From: Rhynchonema sp. JSB1_4
Lineage: Eukaryota > Nematoda > Chromadorea > Monhysterida > Xyalidae
Assembly: GCA_030248065.1 (NCBI GenBank)
Contig: JASAMV010007652.1
Coordinates: forward strand, 1-64,000
Length of the DNA stretch: 64,000 bases
Direction: 5' to 3'
The notes under the pieces were generated by a model. The model did not search any database. It was not told where the DNA came from and saw only the letters and a list, made by a program, of their open reading frames with translations. The position numbers and the translations under genes were made by a program. Positions 21,801-33,800 of the stretch are shown here, piece after piece; positions within the stretch are counted from its first letter, which is position 1; every line of letters starts with the position of its first letter.

Positions 21801-24800
21801 TTCAAAAACGTCATTAAAGCGGGAAACCGTATATCTCATGCTTGCTTTTTTACTACGCAGTTAGACTGTTTATGTCCAACGGTCACAAAAACAACGATCA
21901 AACGAGATAAACCACGTTAAAACTGTCAGAATTTATCTTTGAAAAGTTGCTTTCAGGAGCAAACGCGAGCTTGTGCCGACTTACGCTCACCCTTTTGATC
22001 ATGAAAGGCAGTGAGACTGAGACAAGAACCAGCTCGCTGACAGATGAAACCTTTATGAAACATTTCACACGTGGCTGTTGGTTGACGAGCTTGTTGGATT
22101 CCCTACTAAATGTTCTGCCGTTGCCTGATCAAAAGGGGGAGCGTAAGTCGGCACAAGCTCGAGTTTGTTCCCGAAAGCAAATTTAAAAAAAAATAATTCT
22201 CACAATTTAAACGCATTTCATTTTGTTTGAACGATGTTTTTGTGATCACTCATCGTATATAGTCACATTTTATTGCGAAAGGCCGGATTCTGAGAGCATG
22301 CGATATCCGGTTGCCCGGTTTAAGAACACAAGACTCGATCCGGTCCGATCATGAAGTTTGAAACACAGGCTTGAATAAAATCGAAAGGTCACGATGGTGG
22401 AGAAAAAGCACCCGACTCCCACACCGTACCATTGGCACTGGCCCAACTTGTGAATATCTCATGCGCTTTGACGTGTAGCGTGTGACATAAATCGATTAGT
22501 TGCAATGACACTTGGTGATAGCTGTCGGCCAATGCCTGAAAATTAAGGGCGGGGTGCATTTATTAAGCAGAAAATGTCAGCCAAATATTGAATAGCATCG
22601 TGTCGTATTTTTCAGTTCCGCTGATTGTGTCAATATAGGACACGCACAATCCTCGGCACTGATGAGTTCCGCAGCGGAGGTCAGTGATGAGTCAAAGCCT
22701 ATACTTACAGCGCGTGCTACGCGACAACACACGAATTCACAATATAAAGGCAAACTAGACCAACACGAGCCCGATTTCGAAGGTGGTGGGTATTCAGAAC
22801 AAATAGAAAGTGAAAATCCTCATGCTCCGTTTTGTATTCTTCAACGTGTAACATTTCCCAAATCAGCAGCCGCGTCAGAATGTTTCGCTATTCTGCCAGC
22901 CGCGAAATCGGGCTCATGTTGGTGTAGTTTGCCTTTTACCTGTTCAACAGTGCTGCCCTCATCCGCTTCATCATCTTGTTTCGCATTCTTGTCCTTCTTG
23001 CGTTTATCGGCCCGTTGCAGATGCAGCGCCTTTTTCGCACCACGGAATTTGCCTTTACCGCCGCTTTTTCCCGACGTTTTGTTTGCGTTGTTGGCCTCAT
23101 CGTTACTATCGTCGATCGGCGTCACGTAGCTGAAAAGTTTGGGTCAAAAACAGTGAGCTGGCTGGCTGATGTTTCACCGTCGGTTGTTATAGTGCCACAC
23201 AAAACAGGTGCGGTGAGATACCCGATCAGTCAGCATAAAACACAATGCGGAACTACCAAAGCTCGAACGTAGTGATGGCTCGGGCTTTGCGCTCATGCTA
23301 GCCTCAAATAAAGAAGAGTAAGCTAAGGGCCTAAACAAAGTTATATAAAACCGGAACGCATGCCTAAAGCCAAGCCCAAGGGATGACCTTCAAGGCATTC
23401 GATTCGACTGAAGACTCGTCAGACACTTGTTGCGCCTTCCTACTGATGTTTCAACCACACTACATAGCCGAGTCACCAACCGCCCACCATCCAGACTGGC
23501 CTCGACGAACGCACGCAGACATCTGACGGCTGACTCAAAGTTGTCGGGTGTGATGTGCGCCGCGTCACGCACAAGAAAGGCCAGCGTTTCGGCACATTTC
23601 AGATACGCGCGCGGGTCGTGTTTCTGCATTGTGCGACCGTAAATTTGTTCGACTCGAATGCAAATGTTGCTGTGGGTATCAGTTATACAATCTCCCCTCT
23701 TTACAGTATAATGACGTGATCGAACGGGATCTCACGTGAGCGCGTGACTATAAAGCTCGTAGACTGTACCAGCGGGTGCACAGCGCTATTTTTTGGGTGT
23801 CCGTTTCTCCCTGTTTCCACAGACGGGTGGTGCCCCAGGTCATCGTCAGTGCAAACGCCCCCAGATGACCAGGCGACCATAAGAAACACATGGGCAGGTT
23901 TTGTTGGCGCGCAAAAGTTCCCAGTTGCTCACAAAGCCCTTCCAGGTCTCACCTGCAGCCCAGCCCTCAAGACAATGCGCGTTCGGTCAAAAGTGAAACG
24001 ACGATGTTGCGACAGTGGTTGGGGTTCCTGATGGACAAATTAATGTAGTCATTGACAGTATTGTTCACCAATACGTTTCCAATTAGAACCGCGCGTGAAA
24101 GCATAAAGGTTGAGTTAGGCTGGGTACAAAGGCGTCTTTGTTGTGCTCTGACCTCTGCAGCAATAGCGTGACAGCACAGTGCTGGCCCGAAAACGTTCTA
24201 TGCAGAAACATCCTGATATATGTATGCTTGCACACGCGGCACCCAGAAAAGCTAGCTGTTGTTACCCCACAGGGTATACAGTACGTTAGCAGTAAATAAC
24301 GACCTAAACAACCCATTACGTGCCTGATTGCTGCCCGGTTTGTCCACCTTTATCCACTCTTCACTGCCAGCCAAGCTGCCCGAGTGACTCCCGCCCGGCC
24401 CCGTCTGCTGCGTGTAGCCCTGCGTCAAATCGGTGTCCGAAGTGTACCCTCGATGCAGGGGTGAGCCATGCGTGGGCGCACTTGGGTAGTGACCGTGCGC
24501 ACTGGATGGACGACCCTCGTCACCCTCCGACTGCGTGTCGCGTTGACCCAGTGCCTGAATTCAAAGGGAGAAGTTTATGGGATGGGAAAAGCTGATGTTT
24601 CAATGACGACTGAAAAACAAGAAATAAACCGAATCGGACCTCCTCGCAAATTTGCGCATGCGCGGCAGCCCCGCATTGTTCCAACAAGGCGAACAGAATC
24701 GACCAATGTTGCTGTCGATGTACGTTAGCCGCGTTCGATCGTAATAAATCGTGCAGACCAAAGGCCATGTGTTGCGATAGGCACAACGTAGACGGTGGGG

Positions 24801-27800
24801 AAAGCGACTAAAAAACATTCTGAGCTGGTTTGCACACTGAATTTGGCTTATTTTATCTATTTACTTTTATTGTTTGAACCGGGTCAGCAAGCATCACCGA
24901 ATTCTTTGCATGGCATTTATGTCAATGGGGAAATATTTTCAATATTTTCAACCCCAAGACACGCCACGCCGTTCATGCGCGCTGTATCGTTTCCTAAAGT
25001 TGTGGCGTTTCCTCTGAATAAGCATAGTGCCTGGTCCAGCGCACACAATAACAATACACTACAATTATTATATTGATGTTGTGCACACATTGGTCGCACA
25101 ATGACTTTATAAGAATAGGTCAATTTTTCTTCCTAAATCGTGAAGCAGGAAGCGAAGGGACAATGACGTTGCGTTGCGCAATCACACACAAAGAATGCAG
25201 TCAGTGAAATGTTTAAACCGGGCAACCGGATATCGCATGCTCTCAGAATCCGGCCTTTCGCAATAAAATGTGACTATATACGATGAGTGATCACAAAAAC
25301 ATCGTTCAAACAAAATGAAATGCGTTTATATTGTGAGAATTAATTTTTTAAAATTTGCTTTCGGAAACACCCCCCTTTCCCCCCCTCCCCCCCCCCCCTT
25401 TTCGGAACGGCAAACATTTTAGGACCCCCCCCCCCCCCCCCCCCCCCCCCCCCGTGTTTATATTTTTCAAATTTTTCCTCCTCCTTTCTTCTCCTCCCCC
25501 CCCCCCCCCCTTTCATAATGAAAAGGAAGCGCAACCCACCCCCTCTCTCCTTTTTCCCAAATTCAACTATAAAAACATATATTTTACTTTTTTTTTTTTT
25601 TGTTTGATCGTTGTTTTTGTGACCGTTGGACATAAACAGTCTAACTGCGTAGTAAAAAAGCAAGCATGAGATATACGGTTTCCCGCTTTAAGACCCGCAG
25701 CAACATGGGTGCTCTGCTAGATTATTTCTAGACGAAATGTTTTGTGAGAATCACAAATAGTACAGTGGTTAAGAGTGACTGAACGTGAAAATCAGGATTG
25801 ATTTGATGAATTCTTACATGATCATTGTGCGACCAATATCAAGGTTATCTTGCGCCTGATTATGTATTACCAGTCCTATAAAAGCAGCCAAAAGAATTGA
25901 CAGAAATGATGTATACTGCATTGTTTGCACTACCAAAACAACAATCAACGTCAAATAAATTCAAAATTAGGAAGTCCCCTTGCCACACCTGCAACATGGT
26001 CAATGACTGCAGCACTTCATCCGAAATGTCCTCTTTGAGTCTGAACAGATTTCGATTAGTTAACCGAAGCAGACCGACAACAGTACGCTCGATCAGGAAC
26101 TTGTTCTTGGGATAGTTAGACAACACTGACGCCAGGTGACGACTGAAAATAAATCAAGACACGAAATTAGAATCATAGCATCACGCGTGTCCAAGCACAG
26201 CGCGCGTGCTTCGCGCAAACACCAAAAATAAGCAGTTGTATTTTGTGATGAGCATTTTGTGGCACTTGTGCTGGTGCATTCGCACTGACGATGGCCTGGT
26301 GCACCGACCGTCTGTAAATCGGGCCACCAAAACACACTGCACAATTCACGTTGACCGCTGCCAAGTTTTCATCTGGTTGCAAAAACAAATCGTGTTGCAT
26401 AAAAGTTTGAGTGAACGATATTGCGGCGGGTCAGCCAGCAATCTGTTTGCACGGAACATACTGCACTTATACGCGCACGGCACAAATATTCTGAATTCAC
26501 TAAGATTCCCGCAGCACAGCGCACGTACCGAACGTTGCCCCAGAAGAATGGCAATCGATCCTTGTTATCTAGTGCCGTGCTCACCAACAGCTCCAGATAG
26601 AAAACCATGGCGTACTCGATGTTGATTGACAGTGTGGCGGGCTGGAAATGGCCGACTTGCGTGTATGACAAAGGCATATTTTTTTGGCTACCAGACGTGT
26701 TCGGGACCAACTTTTCAGGGGCAGCCGATATTGATAACATGGGAAATCAAGATTTTGAGACTTCCGGTAGCATAACTGCTGCCCTTGGGAACACATTTTG
26801 CAGCTACTTGGCCCATTTTGGAAATCCATGCGCATCTGGGCAGTCCCTGCCGCCCCTGTTCTGTTGCACACCGTCTGGTTGCCATTACAGCTTTGTTAAT
26901 TCGTTAATCAGGGCAAAAATTATTGTTCCCGGACAACTGTGATTATCAGTAGATCTAGGAATAACGCACTCAATACAAAACCCACAGAACAAAAACTGTA
27001 AATATCCTGTTCGATCGAGAAACTTGATCTGGATTAACTCTAGCTCGGTACTTCAGTGTCTCAATTTTGATGTCAAAAAAACTCGCGTGCCTTTTCGGGA
27101 AAGGCGGCTGTGCTGGTTCATTCATGGTGACGATGACCTGGTGCACCGCTCGTCCGTGAAAGCAGGTCGAACTGGGCGACCAGCCAAAAAAGCCCATGCT
27201 GCACAATTAACATTGAAGAGAATTTTCGGCAGGCGCAATAAAATCAGCTACCGACCGGTGTAATGGTCTCGGTCAGCGTTGCCGATGACAGCACAATGGC
27301 TTGAATCAGTTCTTCCAACGCGGCGCGTGTCAGATACTTCGAGTCGGTCACCAGCTGCTCGGGATGACATTCGGAGATGATCGAGTGCGCTAGCTGCAAT
27401 CAATCACTTGTCAAGTTAAAGTTACATTTTTTTGAGTTTTTGCGCGTTTTTTGGGCAAATTTGGTCAAGTTTCACCGAATCTGAGACAGCGCTGAACTCT
27501 GTTGTTACCCATAAACAATATGAGGCTGTCACGGTGCTACCACGGTTGGTGTCTGTCACTTGTAATCAACAATTCAACATCAAAAAAAACGCCAAAATCA
27601 TAAACAAAACAAAACCGGGATGGCCAACCCGAAAAGGCCCGAGATCACCAAAATTCCAACTCAGGCCGGGCCGAGATAACACGGCCCGATTGAGGCCTCC
27701 GTTCAAAATTAAATCAAACGGGCCAACCTTGATGAAATCCTGTTCCTCCACGGTGGGTTGTCGTGGTTCGCGTGTTTCCGAGCTTGATCCACCAAGGAAA

Positions 27801-30800
27801 TACACGAATGAACTCAACAGACCGCTGTCACTGCGATTCGTGGGGGACTGCGAATGAAAGATTGCGTAGGTTTGGTGCGAAGTTGGCGGGGAGGGGCAAT
27901 GTAAGACAATCACACACACAAGGCATGTGGAAAGTTCGTTTCTGTGGGGCCGAGAAAATGTTACACTCAGCGTACAATAAGCCCGTGGTGAATAACGCTT
28001 CGTTCAAGATTTGTGTTGCGTTCAAAATAGCTAATTCCAGACAATTTGTACACGTGAAATATAAAGGGCTTGCTGCGTCGAACTGTTTTGTGTGGGAAAT
28101 CGAACATGTGTGTGTAATGAAACATCGGCGCCTCGCCTAAACTGACTGGTCTAATCAAGTCTGTTGCTGTTGTGGACAGGGGGCGATTCAGGGTTTTTAT
28201 TTTATTGCAAGTGTAGTGAACACTCTCGACTTTCAAGAAAGATTTGCAAATCGATTTTGAAACACTTGCAAATTGACAAGTAGAAGCTTGAGGTTTTCCA
28301 TTGTTAACGGTTGTTACCAATGTAAATTTGAAAGGGGAATTATTTGACAGAATTCGATCATACTGAGTCAAGAGCGGATCCAGGGGGTCACAGGAGCCGT
28401 CACCCCCTTTGGCTCCGTTTGGCTCCTGAAAGGGGCCACCATTTCGGAAGGAAGAAGGACCCCTAAATCGTTGGATTTTTACTCTGATACCTTCAAAACC
28501 CCAAAGATCGCGTTAAATATACTGGCGCGAGCAAAAAGTGCCAAAATTTCGCGCACTTTGCGCGCATTGTCACATTTTGTATAATATTTGATGCAAAAAG
28601 CGCGAAATTCGAAACCAGCACCAGATAAAAATGATTTTTAACAATGAAACAAGCACTAGAAAAAAACTACTTTTTGGATTTGCCCCCCCCCCTTGGCCAA
28701 AAGCTGAATCTGCCAACATCTTCATCAATCAAATAAATATTGGTCGCACAATGACCATAGAAGAATTCATCTAAATCAATCCTGATTTTCACGTTCAGTC
28801 ACTCTTAACTACTGTGCTATTTGTGATTCTCACAAAACATTTTCCTCTGAAAATAATCTAGCAGATTAACCACGTTGCCGCAGGTCCGAAACATTCTCTT
28901 TACTACGTGTTTTGTGTGTGATCACGCAACGCAACGTCATTGCCCCGTCACCAGCCTGCTTTGCGATTCAGGAAAAAAATTTGACCAATTCTTATAAAGT
29001 CATTGTGCGACCAATATCACCCCCCAATCCAACCTTAGCCACCGGCTTCTTCACAATCGACACCCATCCCTTTGCATCAACAAAGTCCTCCACCTCCGTC
29101 AATGACGTGGGTAGCAAATCAGCGATGTACAGAGTCAACAGACAATCGAGCAGATTCTTCCAGCTGTAATCACAATGTGGTTTTTGTAAAGGGTGGCGTA
29201 AAAACGTACCTTTTCCATCATGTCCCCAACTGCTACTTGCTTGCGTAGACACAGTAACAAAGCAGGGCCAAAACGCTCCCTTTCTATGGGTGGAATATTC
29301 GAAATGGTGTAAGCGTCAGTTGGGTGTAAAGGTCGGTGTAAGCTCGGTGCAAACGTGAAACATTGCCTGCTGTTAACGTGGAATGTTTCATGTTTACACC
29401 GACCTTACGCCGAACTGACGTTTTATCCAGTTTCGACCATACCACCCTATTCTATCACATTCAGATGAATCACGTCAACAAATAGACGCAAGACAACGCA
29501 ACTCACCCCTCTCGCAATATATCCCCATGGTCATGCACCAATGAGAACATGGCACGGGCCGCCATTTGTGCTTTGTGATTTTCGCCGAATCGCACGGCCA
29601 CCGCCTGCCCGCACTCGAGTCGCGTCGAATCGTCTGTGTGATGTTTCAATGTGAGTACAATTTAAAAAAACGATCTTTGACTCAACGAATGAACTCAATG
29701 AATGGAGAACAGGCATGACGAACAGAACAAAATTGACAGAAAGAAATCGATGGACACCAACTTTGCGAATTCTGCTGTTGTTGCGCCATAACGGCCGCAG
29801 CTTGACCGCCTGGAATGAAAAGGGGAACAAAGTTGAAAAAGAGATGCATACGTATAATATGCACAGCGCACCTCTTTCAGACCTAATCGCAACGCTTTGT
29901 GTGGCAGCTATCCTTTCTCTGAACGTTTGCGGTCGTGTTGGCCGACAGGAAGGCGGGCTTCACCATACATGCGCGGTTGCGCGTCAACATGTAGTGTTAA
30001 AGTATAGCTACGTTGACGCTTAAATGCGCAAACGCGCATGCATTGTGAATTCGGCTAATTCCGGGTCCGTCTGACGTTCCACTATAGTGAATATTCTGAC
30101 CGTGATGGAACTGGATGCGCTCTCATCTTCAGCAACGAACGCTAGAGATCACCTGCCAGCTGGCAATGTTTCACGTTCACACCGAGCTTTACACCCAACT
30201 TTTGTTCACACAGTTTCGAGAATTCCAGCCAAAATGATAAAGAAATCTTTCCACTAATCGATAATCAACAGCAAACAATTCAAACGCGCACCAATATCTC
30301 CCGCCGATGACCCGCCCATCAGCTGACTGAATTTGCACAACGAAATCACCAAATTATCGAACACGTCCGACATGCCGTAGTGGGCGGCGATGCGCGCGCA
30401 TTTGCGAAAACCGGTCAGCGCTTTCTGCAAAATTGTGCATCACTTTTTCTGCTTGTTGCTGACCACCTGTTGCTGTTTTGGGAACGAATGTCGACATACT
30501 GTACATAATGGTGTGTTCCACCCGAAATGTATTCACTGATGTTATACAGATGTACACGAACAGTGTCAACAATGTTTGCTTTGATAAGTCGCCGACTGTC
30601 GTTAGAACCATTAAAACTGAACAAACTGAAATAGAAAACACGCCAGCAGTTTTGCCTGGGCCAGCATGTATTCTCGGTTGGGTGTGGTCGGGGCGGGGCT
30701 GACCTTTGACTGGGCATAAAATTTCTAGCTCATTGCACGCTGCTGTGCAGCAGCAACCAGCCACTTGCGCACTGGCCATATAGTAGATGCGCGTGTTATG

Positions 30801-33800
30801 TACAGGTACGCGTGGCCAGCTGACTGAGGTTTCACCGGCTGGAGCACCCATTCAAAATGAATGGAGAGCTAATCTTGTGTGTGATGTCATTACCATGTTA
30901 TTGGGTTATAAATGTTTCTTCTGCCACGAGGCGGTTATACCTCTAACAATGTAAAGGCAAACTACGCCAACGCGAGCCCAATTTCGGAGGTGGTGTGCTT
31001 ACAAAACGAATAGAAACAGAAAATCCCCATGTCCCACGTTGTATTTTACAACGTGTAACAAATCCTCCCAAATCAGCAGCCACGTATACTCCGGCAATTC
31101 TTTTGAGAAACTTCACCCGCTGCCATTCAAAGCTCGTTATGCGTGCACTGGCTACACCAGCAAATCAGCTAGCCACGCTTCATGCCTACGGAAGGCAACG
31201 CAAAACCCCCAAAAAAAGTACGAATATTTCACTTATCTACCACCTCCGAAATCGCGCTCATGTTGGCGTAGTGCCACTATAAACGGCTATCCCGGCTCAC
31301 GCGCACGCACCTGCAGAATGGGTTCGTGATCCGATTTGTCGAACACAAACGACAGTGCAGCAATGGTCGGACCCCAGAGCAGCAGGAACAGGTCGTGGTC
31401 GTTGTAGCCCGACGGAACGTGAATGAACTGGCCCTCGTGCGTCATACCACGCTGCAAATGGTGACATTTGCACTTGAAATTCATGACAAAAAATAGTTGT
31501 CGGTCTTCCTTCTTCATGGTGAATTGAATTCAGTGTCCCCAATTTTCAGTTCAAGATATTCACTATACAGAATGACAAAGAAATCAACAGCTCACTGGCG
31601 ATAGAACTGTCGCTTACTATGCAGGGAAATTTACATACAACACGATAATCGTTGAGAGGGCAGACAGACCATACAGGTTCATCAAGTGCATTACATACAA
31701 GGAACTGGTCTGATTTTAACGAAACAAAACAACGCAAAAACCAAATGTAACCAACTCTGAGCAACACTTTCCACAAATAGTTCTCGCGAATCACGCCCGT
31801 CTGCTCGGCCGGCATCACGATCTCGTCACTTCTGAAACATCAGCAAATCCCAAAGATAGCGCTTGTGCACAAAAATAGAGTAATACTAGAGTTAGAGAGC
31901 TACATAATCGATTTTTTGAGTGCTGTACAAGCAAGACCAGCTGGGTGGCATATATACGTTTCTTTTGGCCCAGATGCTTAGCTAAATCCTGTGCTTTAGC
32001 ATGTCCTATGTTACAACACATGACACAACACGATATACTTTAAAATCAATCAACGCACTTGATCGCATGATATATATCCTCGAGTAATTCCACATCGAAA
32101 TCGCCACCCCCATTACATCCGCTCAGATTGCGTTTGAAACATTCAATTGTCATCGGCGGCTGGTTGCGACGGACCTGCAAAATTGGAGAAACTCGCATTG
32201 TTTATATATTTTTTAAACCTTTTTTGCTGTGCAGTATAGTCTAAACCCTGTTTGTAGTGGTATACTTGGGCGGGAACCAATCATTTTCAGTTGCTATGCC
32301 ATGTTGGTTGGTTAGTTTTCAAAATAAGCACAGGTGAGAGCTCAAATTAGTCACAGGTTAACTTGACCACAACAGTCTTACAAGATAAGGGTAGACTCTG
32401 GGCAGTTTGATCATCAATTATGAAATCAAAAAAGAACTATGACAACAATCGGACCTGTGGATTGTGCTGATCCGTGTTCAACATGATGATTGCATAGGCC
32501 AATGTGAACGCCGCGTCTGCATTTACGAACGGCTCGTCGTTGGATTTGAACCAGTGCTCTGCAATACAGCCAATCGGCTGATGTTTCAAATGTTGCACAA
32601 AAATTGGGATCAAATACGGTGATCGCGTTGGTTTCGTTTTGGTCACACGATTCTTCGTGTTCATCATCCTTCGAGATTTGCTGATACAGGACGTTTCCAA
32701 TTTCGATGCTTGAGGCATTTTTACAGATGCCGGGAAACTTCCGTTCGAAGTGGAATCAGGCATCAAGCTCAACACAGTCAACAAGCCACGCAGCCGGCTC
32801 GTGTGCGTTTCGAATGTTTCACAATGTTTCAATCACAAAACCTGTGCGCGTGTCGACTGCGTGTTGAGCTTGACGCCTGATTCGACTTCGAACGGGAGTC
32901 TACCTGCGCCTGTAAAAATGCATCACGCATCGAAATTAAAACTTATTGTACAGCAAATTCATAAAATTATTTCCTGACACCAAGTGTAGAACGTGCAGTA
33001 TAACATTGTTTCACGCACGCAGCTGTCCAACGCATACCTACATTCTTACTGATGTTTCATCCCTCATACATAAGCCAACAACAAGAAATCACAAGCCAAC
33101 CAGCAAAGTGTGTCATAACCATCGAGATTTCGGCAGCTTCACCAGGCAGTCGGAACGTTTCAAGGAAGACACGCAGTGCGTCGTCAATACGCACGCTATC
33201 GAACGGAAACGACTTGACAAATGTTTCAAGGATCGCTGCGTTTTTGCGACTGGAAATAGTTTGCAGATTACGCACAGGGTAGCAGCTCACAGTATACACA
33301 TTCATTCGGTCCCTAATCTGCTTGGAGTCAATGCTCATTTTGGTGACGAAAAAAATGACAGACTAGAAAACCCGTTGATGTTTCACGAGCTGTTTGTTGG
33401 CTATGCACTGTATGTATGTATCGAAAACGTAACGGCATCGGACTCGGTCACGTGATACTTTGTATTGAGAATATTTTGATATTTATTTTAATCTAATTTT
33501 GACCAGTACAGCTGCCTGATAGCTAGTGCACAGCTTCTAATGAACGAAATCCATGTCATCACTAAACTCTGAATAAAATGCAGAAGTCCAAGAGAAGACC
33601 GCAGCACCAATCGTCGAGTTCGGTACCAATCAATTACGATCAGTGAATGAACATTTTGAGCCAACCTACCTGACAATATAATCCGCAATCTTCTTCTTGT
33701 CGAGTCCCGGATTCTCTTTCAGCCATTTCACCACATCGCTGGGCACGTGGGACAACAACAGACCGTGTTCGTGTAGTAGAGCGATGCCTGAAGCAGAAAA

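Larger units (their letters stand above)
18895..31451 (-). other. GBF1: GBF1 HDS1-3 and tail, exons 22-41
   Basis: Exons: 31311-31451, 30292-30424, 29507-29633, 29034-29163, 27728-27847, 27256-27393, 26529-26641, 25989-26142, 24640-24807, 24348-24554, 23953-24027, 23481-23623, 22940-23129, 22430-22535, 21461-21591, 20894-21081, 20364-20554, 19954-20075, 19362-19565, 18895-18951. Landmarks: [107 protein letters not shown] and [20 protein letters not shown]. These helical repeats mediate membrane and effector binding in the family. Confidence 0.93.

Noticed and set aside
25340..25669. Pro-rich and Gly-rich open frames
   Set aside because: Caused by C runs inside the TTAA-flanked element; no conserved sequence.
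32600..32832. Extra Sec7 exon in the open frame upstream of GBF1 exon 19
   Set aside because: Homology runs directly from exon 18 (HFA) to exon 19 (EHWF) in phase; the extra frame has no counterpart and is intronic.
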